NCBI GenBank assembly: GCA_016707175.1
Contig: JADJIB010000019.1
Span: 1 to 19,096 of the forward strand
Reading direction: 5' to 3'
DNA length: 19,096 bases
Origin: Candidatus Phosphoribacter hodrii
GTDB taxonomy: Bacteria; Actinomycetota; Actinomycetes; Actinomycetales; Dermatophilaceae
In this document: piece after piece, positions 7,314 through 13,392 of the stretch
Layout of the letters: every line of letters starts with the position of its first letter
Numbering within the stretch: the stretch's first letter is position 1
Notes under the pieces: generated by a model
What the model saw: the letters and a program-made list of their open reading frames with translations, nothing else
What the model was told of the DNA's origin: nothing
Database searches by the model: none
Position numbers and translations under genes: made by a program

Positions 7314-7702
7314 TCCCAGAGTTGCGCGATCAGGCCGTGTCGATGATGCGCGACTTCTGCACGATCACCCGGCCCAGCGCTGGTGAGTGGGATGAGGCCA
7401 GCGGCATATACGTCCCGCCCGGCGCTCCGGTCACCCTCTACTCCGGCCCCTGCCGTGTCCGTCGCCCCAACGTGGCCGAGCGCGAGGCCCTCGCCGGCGA
7501 CGCGGACTGGACCCTCATGGGTGCGATCCTCTCCATCCCGGTCGATGGGACGCCCAACGACATGCTCGGCGCGAACGTGCATATGGACCACTGCGCAGGA
7601 GACCCTGCGCTGACTGGCCGGGACCTCAAGGTCACCGGCCCACACTCGCAGACCGACGCGACCGCGCGTCGTCTGCGCTGCGTCGAGGTGGCACGCGCGT
7701 GA
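7283..7702 (+). CDS. Head-to-tail stopper (DUF6093-like)
   Basis: This 139-residue connector is expected to close the head after packaging and receive the tail. The N-terminal segment has the pattern of DUF6093-type actinophage proteins: LRDQAVSMMRDFCTITRPS, then a Gly/Pro loop and VTLYSGPCRVR. Next come a β segment (WTLMGAILSIPVDG) and a C-terminal VTGPHSQTDATARRLRCVEV. The ATG at 7283 overlaps the adaptor stop (TGATG). A longer open frame extends upstream but reads as a shadow of the adaptor gene. The stop overlaps the next gene by four bases. Confidence 0.78.
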   Translation: MDLGADIAAALPELRDQAVSMMRDFCTITRPSAGEWDEASGIYVPPGAPVTLYSGPCRVRRPNVAEREALAGDADWTLMGAILSIPVDGTPNDMLGANVHMDHCAGDPALTGRDLKVTGPHSQTDATARRLRCVEVARA

Positions 7703-8070
7703 GCCTGGACTTCGGGGATCTCGAGGATTTCGCCCGCGACCTGGACCACCAGGGCGCGAAGGTCGTCCTCGCCCAGCGGCAGGTCGTCAAGAAGGGCGCG
7801 CTCAACGTCAAGAAGCGCCTCCAGGATGAAGCCCAAGGCGTCGCTCACGCCCCCGGCTTCCCTCGCTCGATCACGTTCGATGTCGAGTTGCAGGGCGACG
7901 AGTTGGTCGCCGAGATTGGCCCCGAGAAGGGCGGTTCGGGCTCGCTAGCGCTGCTCTACCTGGGAAACTCCAAGACCGGCGCCCGCCTCCCTGAGCCGAT
8001 GCTCGCCGCCGACGCCGAGGCCGAGACGATGCTCGACTACCTCGGGAAGGTGGCTGAGGACATTGGCTGA
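7699..8070 (+). CDS. HK97 gp10-like head-tail connector / tail completion protein
   Basis: This 123-residue protein has the gp10-like pattern: an N-terminal helix with Lys/Arg (LAQRQVVKKGALNVKKRLQDE), a short loop with HAPGFPRSITFDV, and a central β hairpin (GDELVAEIGPEKGGSG). The hairpin leads to LALLYLGNSKTG, and a C-terminal helix follows. In siphovirus clusters this protein lies between the stopper and the tail terminator. The GTG start overlaps the previous stop (GTGA). The frame is intact. It would act at the neck or upper tail during joining. Confidence 0.8.
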   Translation: MSLDFGDLEDFARDLDHQGAKVVLAQRQVVKKGALNVKKRLQDEAQGVAHAPGFPRSITFDVELQGDELVAEIGPEKGGSGSLALLYLGNSKTGARLPEPMLAADAEAETMLDYLGKVAEDIG

Positions 8071-8479
8071 GGATGTCGTCGAGCCCGTCGCCGCCCGGAT
8101 CGAGTCTGTCGTCGGCGCGGCCCGCGCGGTCTACCGCTACGGCGTCCCTGACGGCCCGCTGCCAGACACGTACCTGCTCGTGACGGGCAGCGTCGGGGAG
8201 ACATCCTCGGGCAACCTCTCTGGCCTCGCAGACCGTCGCACCGCGTCCGTGGACGTCAAGTCCATCTCTCGCTCTCCTGACCGTCGTCAGGCTGCCCGTG
8301 AGGCCCTGTGGGGCTCTCGGAAGGTCGTGGATGCACTCACGGACTTCCGGCCCGCCGTGGGCCGTGCGACGTGGTTCATGGACCACCTGGCGTCCTACGC
8401 ACCGACCCCCGATGACTCCTTGCCGGATGACGTCGTGATGCAGGCCGTCGAGCGCTACACGCTCGCGTACCAGCCCTGA
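8063..8479 (+). CDS. Tail terminator protein
   Basis: This 138-residue protein is expected to form the hexameric ring that stops tail tube growth. It has the family order: N-terminal helix (VEPVAARIESVVG), YRYGVPDGPLPDTYLLVTGSV, then DVKSISRSPDRRQAAREALWG, DALTDFRP, and the ending MQAVERYTLAYQP. The TTG start at 8063 lies eight bases inside the previous gene and has GAGGA just upstream; I saw no better start. The adjacent major tail protein block supports the call. Confidence 0.8.
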   Translation: MAEDVVEPVAARIESVVGAARAVYRYGVPDGPLPDTYLLVTGSVGETSSGNLSGLADRRTASVDVKSISRSPDRRQAAREALWGSRKVVDALTDFRPAVGRATWFMDHLASYAPTPDDSLPDDVVMQAVERYTLAYQP

Positions 8480-8518
8480 TTCCCCGCCCCGCGCGGGTCC
8501 TGCCGATACCAACCCACC

Positions 8519-8538
8519 GCACCCCGGAGACGGGGCGC
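8519..8538 (+). terminator. GNRA-capped hairpin in the gap after the tail terminator gene
   Basis: CCCCG (8522-8526) and CGGGG (8531-8535) enclose a GAGA tetraloop, with two further GC pairs outside one mismatch. The surrounding gap (8480-8562) has no other convincing signal. There is no U-run, so it could be a weak terminator, an RNA stability element or a processing site rather than an intrinsic terminator. The gap also holds CTGCCGATAC at 8500-8509, which recurs at 9410-9419. Confidence 0.35.
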
Positions 8539-8562
8539 TTCACCACGCCCGGAAGGGGTGCC

Positions 8563-8820
8563 ATGTCCGACCGCGTGCGCGTCAAGGACCCGGACAACGG
8601 GGCCGAATACACCACGTCAGCCGACTGGGCCGCACGGCTCGGTCTCACTCCGCTCGATCGTCCCGCAGTGGACGACTACGGGCGGGACATCCCCACCAAG
8701 TACCCCGTCGCCAAAGACGGCACCGCCGTCAGCGCGGGCGTGAGCAAGCCCAAGCGGGTGCGCGCACCCCGCCGCAAGCCGACCGTCGCGCCCACCGCGC
8801 CCACCCAGGACAAGGAGTAA
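8563..8820 (+). CDS. Small basic protein before the major tail protein
   Basis: This 85-residue protein has a short, probably folded first half (VRVKDPDNGAEYTTSADWAAR, then LDRPAVDDYGRDIPTKYPV). The second half is Lys/Arg/Pro/Thr-rich and probably disordered (KPKRVRAPRRKP, then PTAPTQDKE). GGAAGGGG lies just upstream of the ATG. Small proteins of this kind precede the major tail protein in several actinophages, but I do not know a function. The gene is separated by three bases from the next start, so the two are probably co-translated. Confidence 0.72.
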   Translation: MSDRVRVKDPDNGAEYTTSADWAARLGLTPLDRPAVDDYGRDIPTKYPVAKDGTAVSAGVSKPKRVRAPRRKPTVAPTAPTQDKE

Positions 8821-8823
8821 CCC

Positions 8824-9345
8824 ATGCCCACCGTGCCCACCGGAATCCCGTCCGTCGGCTACTGGACGGCCAAGCTCGTCACCACCATCGCCGACACGGC
8901 CGCCCCCAAGCTCGCGACCGAGGTGAACGCGGCCCCGTCGGTCGCTGCCGAGTGCATCTTCGGCAAGTCGTGGGGCGGCCCGTCCGCGACCTACGACAAG
9001 GTCCGCAACGAGCGGTTCTGCACCGTCCAGTCCTACGAGCGGCTCGGGAAGTTGACCTTCACGATCGACGACTTCGTGTTCGCCGCCGACCCGCAGAGCG
9101 GTGCCGGCTCGACCGCGCTCAACAAGGTCTGGGATCTCGTCAAGGACGGCTGGACCGGCTACCTCGTGCTGCGGATCGGCAAGTCCGTCGACACCGCTGC
9201 CGCGGTCGGCGACAAGGTCTGGGTCTTCCCGATCGAGGTCGGCGTGGCCGTCCCGCAGGTCGGCGCGGACAACGAGGACCAGATGGCCAAGTGTGCCGTC
9301 TCGGTCATCTCCGAGGTCAAGCGCAACGTCGCGCTGGTCACCTGA
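8824..9345 (+). CDS. Major tail protein
   Basis: This 173-residue protein is the likely tail tube subunit. Supporting features are its position after the tail terminator, the start PTVPTGIPSVGYWTAKLV, the segment VAAECIFGKSWGGPSATYDK, and the core FTIDDFVFAADPQSG. A WDLVKDGWTGYLVLRIGKS stretch with alternating β pattern and a C-terminal strand VSVISEVKRNVALVT follow, as in other tube proteins. GGAG lies eight bases before the ATG. It should be among the most abundant late proteins, and the structured RNA directly downstream may stabilise or terminate its message. Confidence 0.85.
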   Translation: MPTVPTGIPSVGYWTAKLVTTIADTAAPKLATEVNAAPSVAAECIFGKSWGGPSATYDKVRNERFCTVQSYERLGKLTFTIDDFVFAADPQSGAGSTALNKVWDLVKDGWTGYLVLRIGKSVDTAAAVGDKVWVFPIEVGVAVPQVGADNEDQMAKCAVSVISEVKRNVALVT

Positions 9346-9426
9346 CCCCACGAACGGGGTGGGGTGCAGCGACATCGGCAGCGCAGCACCCCACCTCTGC
9401 CGAATCCCGCTGCCGATACTGCCGAT
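9345..9426 (+). promoter_or_regulatory. Structured RNA region after the major tail gene: possible pseudoknot
   Basis: GGTGGGGTGC (9358-9367) pairs perfectly with GCACCCCACC (9386-9395). In its loop, ATCGGCAGC (9374-9382) pairs perfectly with GCTGCCGAT (9409-9417), which gives an H-type pseudoknot layout. Two more copies of CTGCCGA, at 9397-9403 and 9419-9425, could replace the second stem. A smaller hairpin, ACCCC (9345-9349) with GGGGT (9356-9360), overlaps and competes with the first stem. The last CTGCCGAT abuts the TTGGAG ribosome binding site of the next gene. Roles in termination, message stability or control of the next gene are all inference. Confidence 0.55.
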
Positions 9427-9436
9427 TGGAGTCACC

Positions 9437-9877
9437 ATGCCCACCGTCACCGTTGTTGAGCGGTTGCCCTACTCCGTCATCGTGAAGTTCATTGCCGACT
9501 GCGGGTTCCGGCCCGAGCAGGTCAAGGGGATGCGGATGGTCCCTCGGTGCATCGAGGTCGATGTGCTCGACGATGGGCCGCCCCGGCTCGGCGCTGGACA
9601 CAACGTGACGTTCCACACGATGCGCATCCCGTACGACCCCACTGAGCAGGATGCACCTCAGGATGCGAAACCTCAGGACCGCCCGCAGTTCCCCGACTTC
9701 GTAGTCCCGCGACACCCCGAACCCGGGTCGCCGCTGGACGCCTACATCAAGGCTTGCCTGAGCGCCGGACGCAAGGACATCGAGGACTTGCGTCTCTGTG
9801 AACCGGACCCCAGATATGCCCCTGGCGGCTGGACCGGCCCCGAGGACGAGAAGCCCGAGGGGATGATGCAGGCATGA
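9437..9877 (+). CDS. Unknown protein between major tail protein and chaperone
   Basis: I do not recognise this 146-residue protein. The N-terminal half looks folded (VTVVERLPYSVIVKFIADCGF, then RPEQVKGMRMVPRCIEVDVL and HNVTFHTMRIPYDP). A middle part is rich in Asp, Gln and Pro (AQDAKPQDRPQ-like), and the end contains LDAYIKACLSAGRKDIEDLRL and an acidic tail. The ATG at 9437 is chosen because TTGGAG lies six bases upstream; a much longer open frame upstream is a shadow of the major tail gene. The stop overlaps the chaperone start (ATGA), so it belongs to the tail operon. Its unusual position suggests a tail-assembly accessory protein. Confidence 0.72.
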   Translation: MPTVTVVERLPYSVIVKFIADCGFRPEQVKGMRMVPRCIEVDVLDDGPPRLGAGHNVTFHTMRIPYDPTEQDAPQDAKPQDRPQFPDFVVPRHPEPGSPLDAYIKACLSAGRKDIEDLRLCEPDPRYAPGGWTGPEDEKPEGMMQA

Positions 9878-10206
9878 GCGGCGAACTGGTTCCCGCGACG
9901 TTCAATGTCGACGAGTGGCTGGCCGGCGCTTCCCGCGTGACAAAGATGGTGGAGGTCTACGGCAAGCCGCACCTCCAGGCCGAGATCGATGAACTCGACG
10001 CGCTCGCGGCCGACGCCGACGAGTCCGACCGCGACGAACTCAACGCCCGCGCTGACGCGCTGCGCGAGGAGATGGAAGCGTCCAGTCAGCACGATTCAAG
10101 ATCGCGTCGATCCCCGGAAGAACGGGTCGAGGCGATCCGCCACAAGGTCAAGGACCGGAGGGCGGACCTTCGCCATCATGGCCGAGCAGATCATCGCCCC
10201 GCCTGA
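9874..10206 (+). CDS. Tail assembly chaperone (gpG-like)
   Basis: This encodes the chaperone expected to coat the tape measure during tail assembly. The first 70 residues are typical: TFNVDEWLAGASRVTKMVEVYG, then HLQAEIDELDALAADADESDRDEL and a helix ending LREEMEASS. After about base 10,083 the sensible protein appears to move between frames: FKIASI, then PEERVEAIRHKVKD, then TFAIMAEQIIA, then MTPEKLRSIRDAIGDG. Removing one base from the CCCC at 10112-10115, near the GGG at 10160-10162, and from the CCCC at 10197-10200 would put these segments in one frame. That frame is −1 relative to the start, as expected for a gpG to gpGT frameshift. The last 30 or so residues of this frame as read are therefore probably artefactual. 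Confidence 0.75.
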   Translation: MSGELVPATFNVDEWLAGASRVTKMVEVYGKPHLQAEIDELDALAADADESDRDELNARADALREEMEASSQHDSRSRRSPEERVEAIRHKVKDRRADLRHHGRADHRPA

Positions 10207-10355
10207 TGACGCCGGAGAAGTTGCGGTCGATCCGAGACGCAATCGGTGACGGCTACTTCGCCCAGACGATCACGTCGGCGTGCCTCGCTGCTCAGCAGGG
10301 CCTCGCCGTCACGGTCCCTTTCTCGTCGGCTGCCTCTCGTCCGCGTCGGCGCTGA
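10206..10355 (+). CDS. Distal part of the tail assembly chaperone (gpT-like)
   Basis: This short open stretch of 49 codons begins MTPEKLRSIRDAIGDGYFAQ and continues with SACLAAQQGLAVTVPFSSAAS. It has the look of the C-terminal extension of frameshifted tail chaperones and lies in the −1 frame relative to the gpG start. Its ATG overlaps the gpG stop (TGATG) but lacks a ribosome binding site, so it is more likely reached by frameshifting than started independently. Upstream, its protein sense continues in the neighbouring frame as TFAIMAEQIIA. No clear X-XXY-YYZ slippery heptamer was found, but local indels may have destroyed it. Confidence 0.6.
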   Translation: MTPEKLRSIRDAIGDGYFAQTITSACLAAQQGLAVTVPFSSAASRPRRR

Positions 10356-10676
10356 CAGCGAGGAACACGCTCAAGACGGCGGCCTCATTGGGGCAACCCG
10401 TGAGCGTGTTGCTCGGCAGGCGTAAGCCCGGCTCGATATGGCTGTCGAGCGACACGCTCGCGGCCCTTGCGTGGCAGTCCTATCTCGACTCGCTCTGTTC
10501 CGGCTGTGGGCATCCACGGCACGAGTCGTTCGACGGAACACCGCGGCGAGTATGGCGCTACGTCCATGCGCTGTCTCGCGTGCCAGGCAGCCGGGGAGCG
10601 TCAGGCGGGCATGGTCAAGCAGTTGGGGTCCGACCCGATGCCACCCGGCATCTACTTCTCGACCGAACGGCGCTGA
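10280..10676 (+). CDS. Small zinc-ribbon protein of the chaperone/tape-measure gap (frame-broken)
   Basis: The sensible protein runs in one frame from about NTLKTAASLGQPVSVLLG through TLAALAWQSYLDSLCSGCGH to ESFDG. It then continues in the next frame as HRGEYGATSMRCLACQAAG and ends DPMPPGIYFSTERR at the TGA 10674-10676. Removing one A of the AA at 10537-10538 joins them. The two CxxC pairs (CSGC and CLAC, about 30 residues apart) form a predicted zinc ribbon. Similar short CxxC proteins lie between chaperone and tape measure genes in actinophages. The true start is uncertain: GTG 10280 is the first candidate, but that region overlaps the chaperone end. The function is unknown. Confidence 0.6.
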
Positions 10677-10849
10677 TTCTCGGCCGACGCACTGCGGGCG
10701 ATGGTCACCCAGCCGATGACCCCGGTCAGGACGCAGACCACCCCGACCACGGCCAAGGCGGGCGTCACGAACAGGCCAATCACTGCGAGCAGAACGCCCG
10801 CGACGGTCGTGTTGCGCGCTTCGGTCTCGGTCTTCGGCAGCAGGTACAT
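10652..10849 (-). CDS. Minus-strand small membrane protein
   Basis: This is the only convincing minus-strand gene. The 65-residue product starts MYLLPKTETEARN and has two hydrophobic helices: TVAGVLLAVIGLFVTPAL and VVGVVCVLTGVIGWVTIA. It ends in a polar tail (RSASAENQRRSVEK). Codons on this strand are almost all G/C-ending and the residue mix is natural; the plus strand here reads as low-complexity Asp/His-rich protein. The ATG at 10849 is preferred; an upstream start at 10918 would overlap the tape measure start. No ribosome binding site precedes the ATG, so a leaderless message is possible. The 3' end overlaps the zinc-ribbon gene by 25 bases. The function is unknown; exclusion or lysogeny-expressed roles are guesses. 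Confidence 0.66.
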   Translation of the reverse strand: MYLLPKTETEARNTTVAGVLLAVIGLFVTPALAVVGVVCVLTGVIGWVTIARSASAENQRRSVEK

Positions 10850-10865
10850 GACTTGAGGATACGCA

Positions 10866-10906
10866 GAGAGGGGTGCCTGATACGTGGCCCGTGACAGATC
10901 CCTCTC
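10866..10906 (+). promoter_or_regulatory. Tape measure initiation hairpin, 7-bp inverted repeat
   Basis: GAGAGGG (10866-10872), part of the ribosome binding site of the tape measure gene, pairs with CCCTCTC (10900-10906) in its sixth to eighth codons. The GTG start at 10884 lies in the 27-base loop. One G-U pair could extend the stem inward. Confidence 0.45.
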
Positions 10907-11780
10907 GGTCAAGCTCAAGGCTGACGTCTCGGGCTACCTCGCCGGCATCAAGTCCGCTGGCGACGCGACCCGTGACTTCACGGGCAAGGTTGGTGACAGC
11001 GCCGCCAAGCACAAGGCGGACTGGGCGACGGTCGGTCAGTCGGTCACGGTCGCTGGCCTGGCCATCGCCGCGGGCGTCGGGTTCGCGGTCTCGCGGTTCG
11101 CGGACTTCGACCAGGCCATGTCGGCCGCCAGTGCCGCGACCAAGGCCAGCGCTCGCGACCTCGCCTCCCTTCGTGACGCGGCAATGGCGGCTGGGGCTGA
11201 CACTCAGTACTCCGCGACCGAAGCGGCTGCCGCGATCACCGAACTCGGCAAGGCGGGCCTGACCACTGCCGAGATCCTTGACGGTGGGCTCACGGGTGCC
11301 CTGTCGCTCGCCGCGTCGGGTCAGATGGACGTCGCTGCTGCCGCCGAACTCTCGGCTGTCGCCATGAAGCAGTTCAACCTCGCGGGAGATCAGGTCGGGC
11401 ACGTCGCTGACCTGCTGTCGGCCGGCGCGGGCAAGGCTGTGGGCTCGGTCGAGGACATGGGCATGGCCCTCAAGCAGTCCGGGCTCGTGGCCTCCCAGAC
11501 CGGCGTGTCCATCGAGGAGACGACGGGCACCCTCGCGGCGTTCGCCTCTGCTGGCCTTGATCGGCAGCGACGCGGGCACGTCGTTCAAGTCGATGCTCCA
11601 GCGGCTCACCCCGCAGTCCAAAGAGGCCGCCGACCTCATGGAGGAACTGGGCCTCTCGGCGTACGACGCCTCGGGTCAGTTCGTCGGCATGAGCGACTTC
11701 GCAGGCCAGTTGCAGACCAAGCTGTCGAAACTCACTGTCGAGCAGCGCAATTCGGCGTTGGCCACCATCTTCGGCAGTGA
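10884..11780 (+). CDS. Tape measure protein, N-terminal part (frame-broken)
   Basis: This is the start of the tail-length ruler. The GTG start follows GAGAGGGG with ten-base spacing. The protein begins ARDRSLSVKLKADVSGYLAG, a typical tape measure opening. It continues with a hydrophobic stretch (VTVAGLAIAAGVGFAVSRFA) and the conserved FDQAMSAASAATKAS, then ATDTQYSATEAAAAITEL-type repeats and LAASGQMDVAAAAELSAVAM. Authentic sequence ends near 11,557 at TGTLAAFASAGL; the residues after that to the stop are out of frame. Removing one T of the TT at 11557-11558 continues the protein as LIGSDAGTSFKSML in the next frame. Confidence 0.87.
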   Translation: MARDRSLSVKLKADVSGYLAGIKSAGDATRDFTGKVGDSAAKHKADWATVGQSVTVAGLAIAAGVGFAVSRFADFDQAMSAASAATKASARDLASLRDAAMAAGADTQYSATEAAAAITELGKAGLTTAEILDGGLTGALSLAASGQMDVAAAAELSAVAMKQFNLAGDQVGHVADLLSAGAGKAVGSVEDMGMALKQSGLVASQTGVSIEETTGTLAAFASAGLDRQRRGHVVQVDAPAAHPAVQRGRRPHGGTGPLGVRRLGSVRRHERLRRPVADQAVETHCRAAQFGVGHHLRQ

Positions 11781-12219
11781 CGCCGTGCGCGCGGCGGCCG
11801 TGCTCTACGACCAGGGCTCAAACGGCATCGCTGACTGGACCAACAAGGTCAATGACTCGGGATTCGCCGCCGACCAGGCCGCCCGCCTGACCGACAACCT
11901 CCGCGGCGACATCGAGCGCTTGGGCGGCTCCCTAGACACGGCCCTCATCAAGACCGGCAGCGGGGCTAACGACGCTCTGCGCAGCCTCTCGCAGAGCCTT
12001 GAGTCGGCAGTCAACTGGTTCGTATCGCGTTCTTCGAGCAACTCGATAAGGCACTCTCGGGATTCGTCCAGGGCGGCAAGGCTGAGCAGGCTGCAAAAAC
12101 GTTCGCGATGCTCACCGATGAGGCGACCCGTCAAGGTATTCCGCTGGAGCGGTTGCGGCAGGCCTTCCCGCAGTATGCCGCCGCGCTGGAGCAGGCGAAG
12201 ATCGCTCAGGACGGCATGA
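11557..12219 (+). CDS. Tape measure protein, middle part
   Basis: This is the continuation of the tape measure in a second frame: IGSDAGTSFKSMLQRLTPQS, then LMEELGLSAYDASGQFVGM, VEQRNSALATIFGSDAVRAA and DNLRGDIERLGGSLDTALI. These are strongly conserved phage tail tape measure (TP901-type core) segments. Authentic sequence ends near 12,020 at LESAVNWF, after which the sensible protein is in a third frame (RIAFFEQLDKALSGF). In related actinophages, LESAVNWF is followed by a long hydrophobic region before the segment that appears here almost at once. A sizeable internal deletion or assembly collapse is therefore likely in addition to the frame change. Confidence 0.83.
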   Translation: MIGSDAGTSFKSMLQRLTPQSKEAADLMEELGLSAYDASGQFVGMSDFAGQLQTKLSKLTVEQRNSALATIFGSDAVRAAAVLYDQGSNGIADWTNKVNDSGFAADQAARLTDNLRGDIERLGGSLDTALIKTGSGANDALRSLSQSLESAVNWFVSRSSSNSIRHSRDSSRAARLSRLQKRSRCSPMRRPVKVFRWSGCGRPSRSMPPRWSRRRSLRTA

Positions 12220-13145
12220 CCAAGTCGACCTCACCGACCGTCATCGCGGTCGAGGACTACCTCGATGCCGCGACGCAGGCGACCGAGGCGACCAAGGCCT
12301 ACGCCGACGCCATCAAGGGTTTCGCGTCGCCCATCTTGGATGCGCGCGAGGCAAACCGCCAGTGGCAGGAGTCGATTGCGGCCGCAACGGCAGCCATCGA
12401 GGACAACCGCAAGGCGCAGGGCAACCACAAGCTGTCGACCGCCGAGCAGGCTCAGGCGCAGCGTGACGCCGAGCGGGCGCTCGACGGGATGACCCGTAGC
12501 GCGATTGACAATGTGTCGGCCATGCAGGCCAACGGCGCGTCTCAAGCGGACCTCTCGAAGACCGTCGAGGCCTCCCGCGCCCAGATCGAGGCGATGGCCG
12601 TCAAGTTCGGCATGTCCGGCACGGAGGCGCGGAAGTACGCCGATCAACTGCTGGCGATTCCGGCTGTTCGGGCGACCCAGATCAGCGCCGACACCTCGGC
12701 CGCGACTCGGGCACTCCAGGGGCTGTTCAGCTACTGGTCGTCCAGGACAATCACCCTGAGGATCGCGGCCCAACAGGATCGAGTGGACCCCGGATACGCC
12801 GGCGGCGGCCACATCACTGGTCCTGGCACCGGCACGTCGGACGACATTCCGATCTGGGCGTCGAACGGCGAATACATGATCAAGGCCGCCGCAGTCAACC
12901 ACTACGGCGTCGACACCCTCCATGCGATCAACGCCATGCGGTTTGCCGATGGTGGGCTCATCTCGCGGTCGGCCCCCGCAGCAGCGTCGGCGGTGTCCGG
13001 CGGCGCATCGGGTGGCGTGTCCGCCGGCGACCTGGCCGCTGCGGTGTCTGCCGCCATCAACGGAGCCCGCGTCGAGCTGACTGGGATCGACAGGATCAGC
13101 GGATACGCCGCGGGCCAACTTCTTACTGCCGCTAGGAGGGCCTGA
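12108..13145 (+). CDS. Tape measure protein, C-terminal part
   Basis: This is the end of the tape measure. Authentic sequence begins upstream of the ATG, at about 12,026 (RIAFFEQLDKALSGFVQGGK), so the 12108 start is only the first in-frame ATG. A long helical, Ala/Gln-rich stretch follows (EATKAYADAIKGFASPILDA, then KLSTAEQAQAQRDAERAL). The typical C-terminal motif is GGGHITGPGTGTSDDIPIW, then ASNGEYMIKAAAVNHYG and HAINAMRFADGGLI. It ends in a Ser/Ala/Gly-rich tail. The three parts together make about 750 residues, short for this group if the central region is missing. Confidence 0.83.
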   Translation: MLTDEATRQGIPLERLRQAFPQYAAALEQAKIAQDGMTKSTSPTVIAVEDYLDAATQATEATKAYADAIKGFASPILDAREANRQWQESIAAATAAIEDNRKAQGNHKLSTAEQAQAQRDAERALDGMTRSAIDNVSAMQANGASQADLSKTVEASRAQIEAMAVKFGMSGTEARKYADQLLAIPAVRATQISADTSAATRALQGLFSYWSSRTITLRIAAQQDRVDPGYAGGGHITGPGTGTSDDIPIWASNGEYMIKAAAVNHYGVDTLHAINAMRFADGGLISRSAPAAASAVSGGASGGVSAGDLAAAVSAAINGARVELTGIDRISGYAAGQLLTAARRA

Positions 13146-13162
13146 CATGGCTGTCGGCCTCC
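13135..13162 (+). promoter_or_regulatory. Minor tail gene initiation hairpin
   Basis: GGAGG (13135-13139), the ribosome binding site before the ATG at 13147, pairs with CCTCC (13158-13162) in codons 4-6. Two more GC pairs form inside after a one-base bulge. Confidence 0.4.
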
Positions 13163-13392
13163 GCGGATATACCCAGGGATCGATTGCCAACATTGGCACG
13201 TCGGTCTCCTGGCCCGCAGGGTCGGCAGCCGGCGATCTCGCGCTCGTCCACTGCGGCGGGAGTACGCGAATAACGGCCCCCAGACGGCCGGTTGGACGCC
13301 CTGTGGGCACAAGTCCTACTGGAAGATTCTCACGTCGGCGGACATCGCGACGGCCCTCGTCGTCAACGCGAGCCACGTCAAGCTCCAGGTTT
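13147..13392 (+). CDS. Minor tail protein, N-terminal pieces in two frames
   Basis: The gene starts at the ATG 13147 behind a GGAGG site. Its first 37 codons read MAVGLRGYTQGSIANIGTSV, then WPAGSAAGDLALVHCGG. The protein then shifts to another frame as EYANNGPQTAGWTPCGHKSY, then WKILTSADIATALVVNASHV. It shifts again near 13,390 into the long frame that carries the rest. Adding one G to GGG 13258-13260 and one T to TTT 13390-13392 makes it continuous. The N-terminal fold looks like a β-sandwich of the type found at the start of actinophage distal tail fibres; this is an impression, not a firm assignment. Confidence 0.7.

Noticed and set aside
9345..9360. Simple intrinsic terminator after the major tail gene
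   Set aside because: The ACCCC/GGGGT hairpin has no U-run, and it overlaps a stronger 10-bp stem, so a plain terminator is not supported as the only reading.
10371..11639. A 422-codon minus-strand open frame across the tape measure start
   Set aside because: Its composition is that of a shadow and it lies opposite strongly conserved tape measure sequence; only the separate small membrane protein at 10652-10849 on that strand looks natural.
12231..13376. A 381-codon minus-strand open frame opposite the tape measure C-terminus
   Set aside because: Arg/Gly/Val-rich shadow of a conserved plus-strand coding region.
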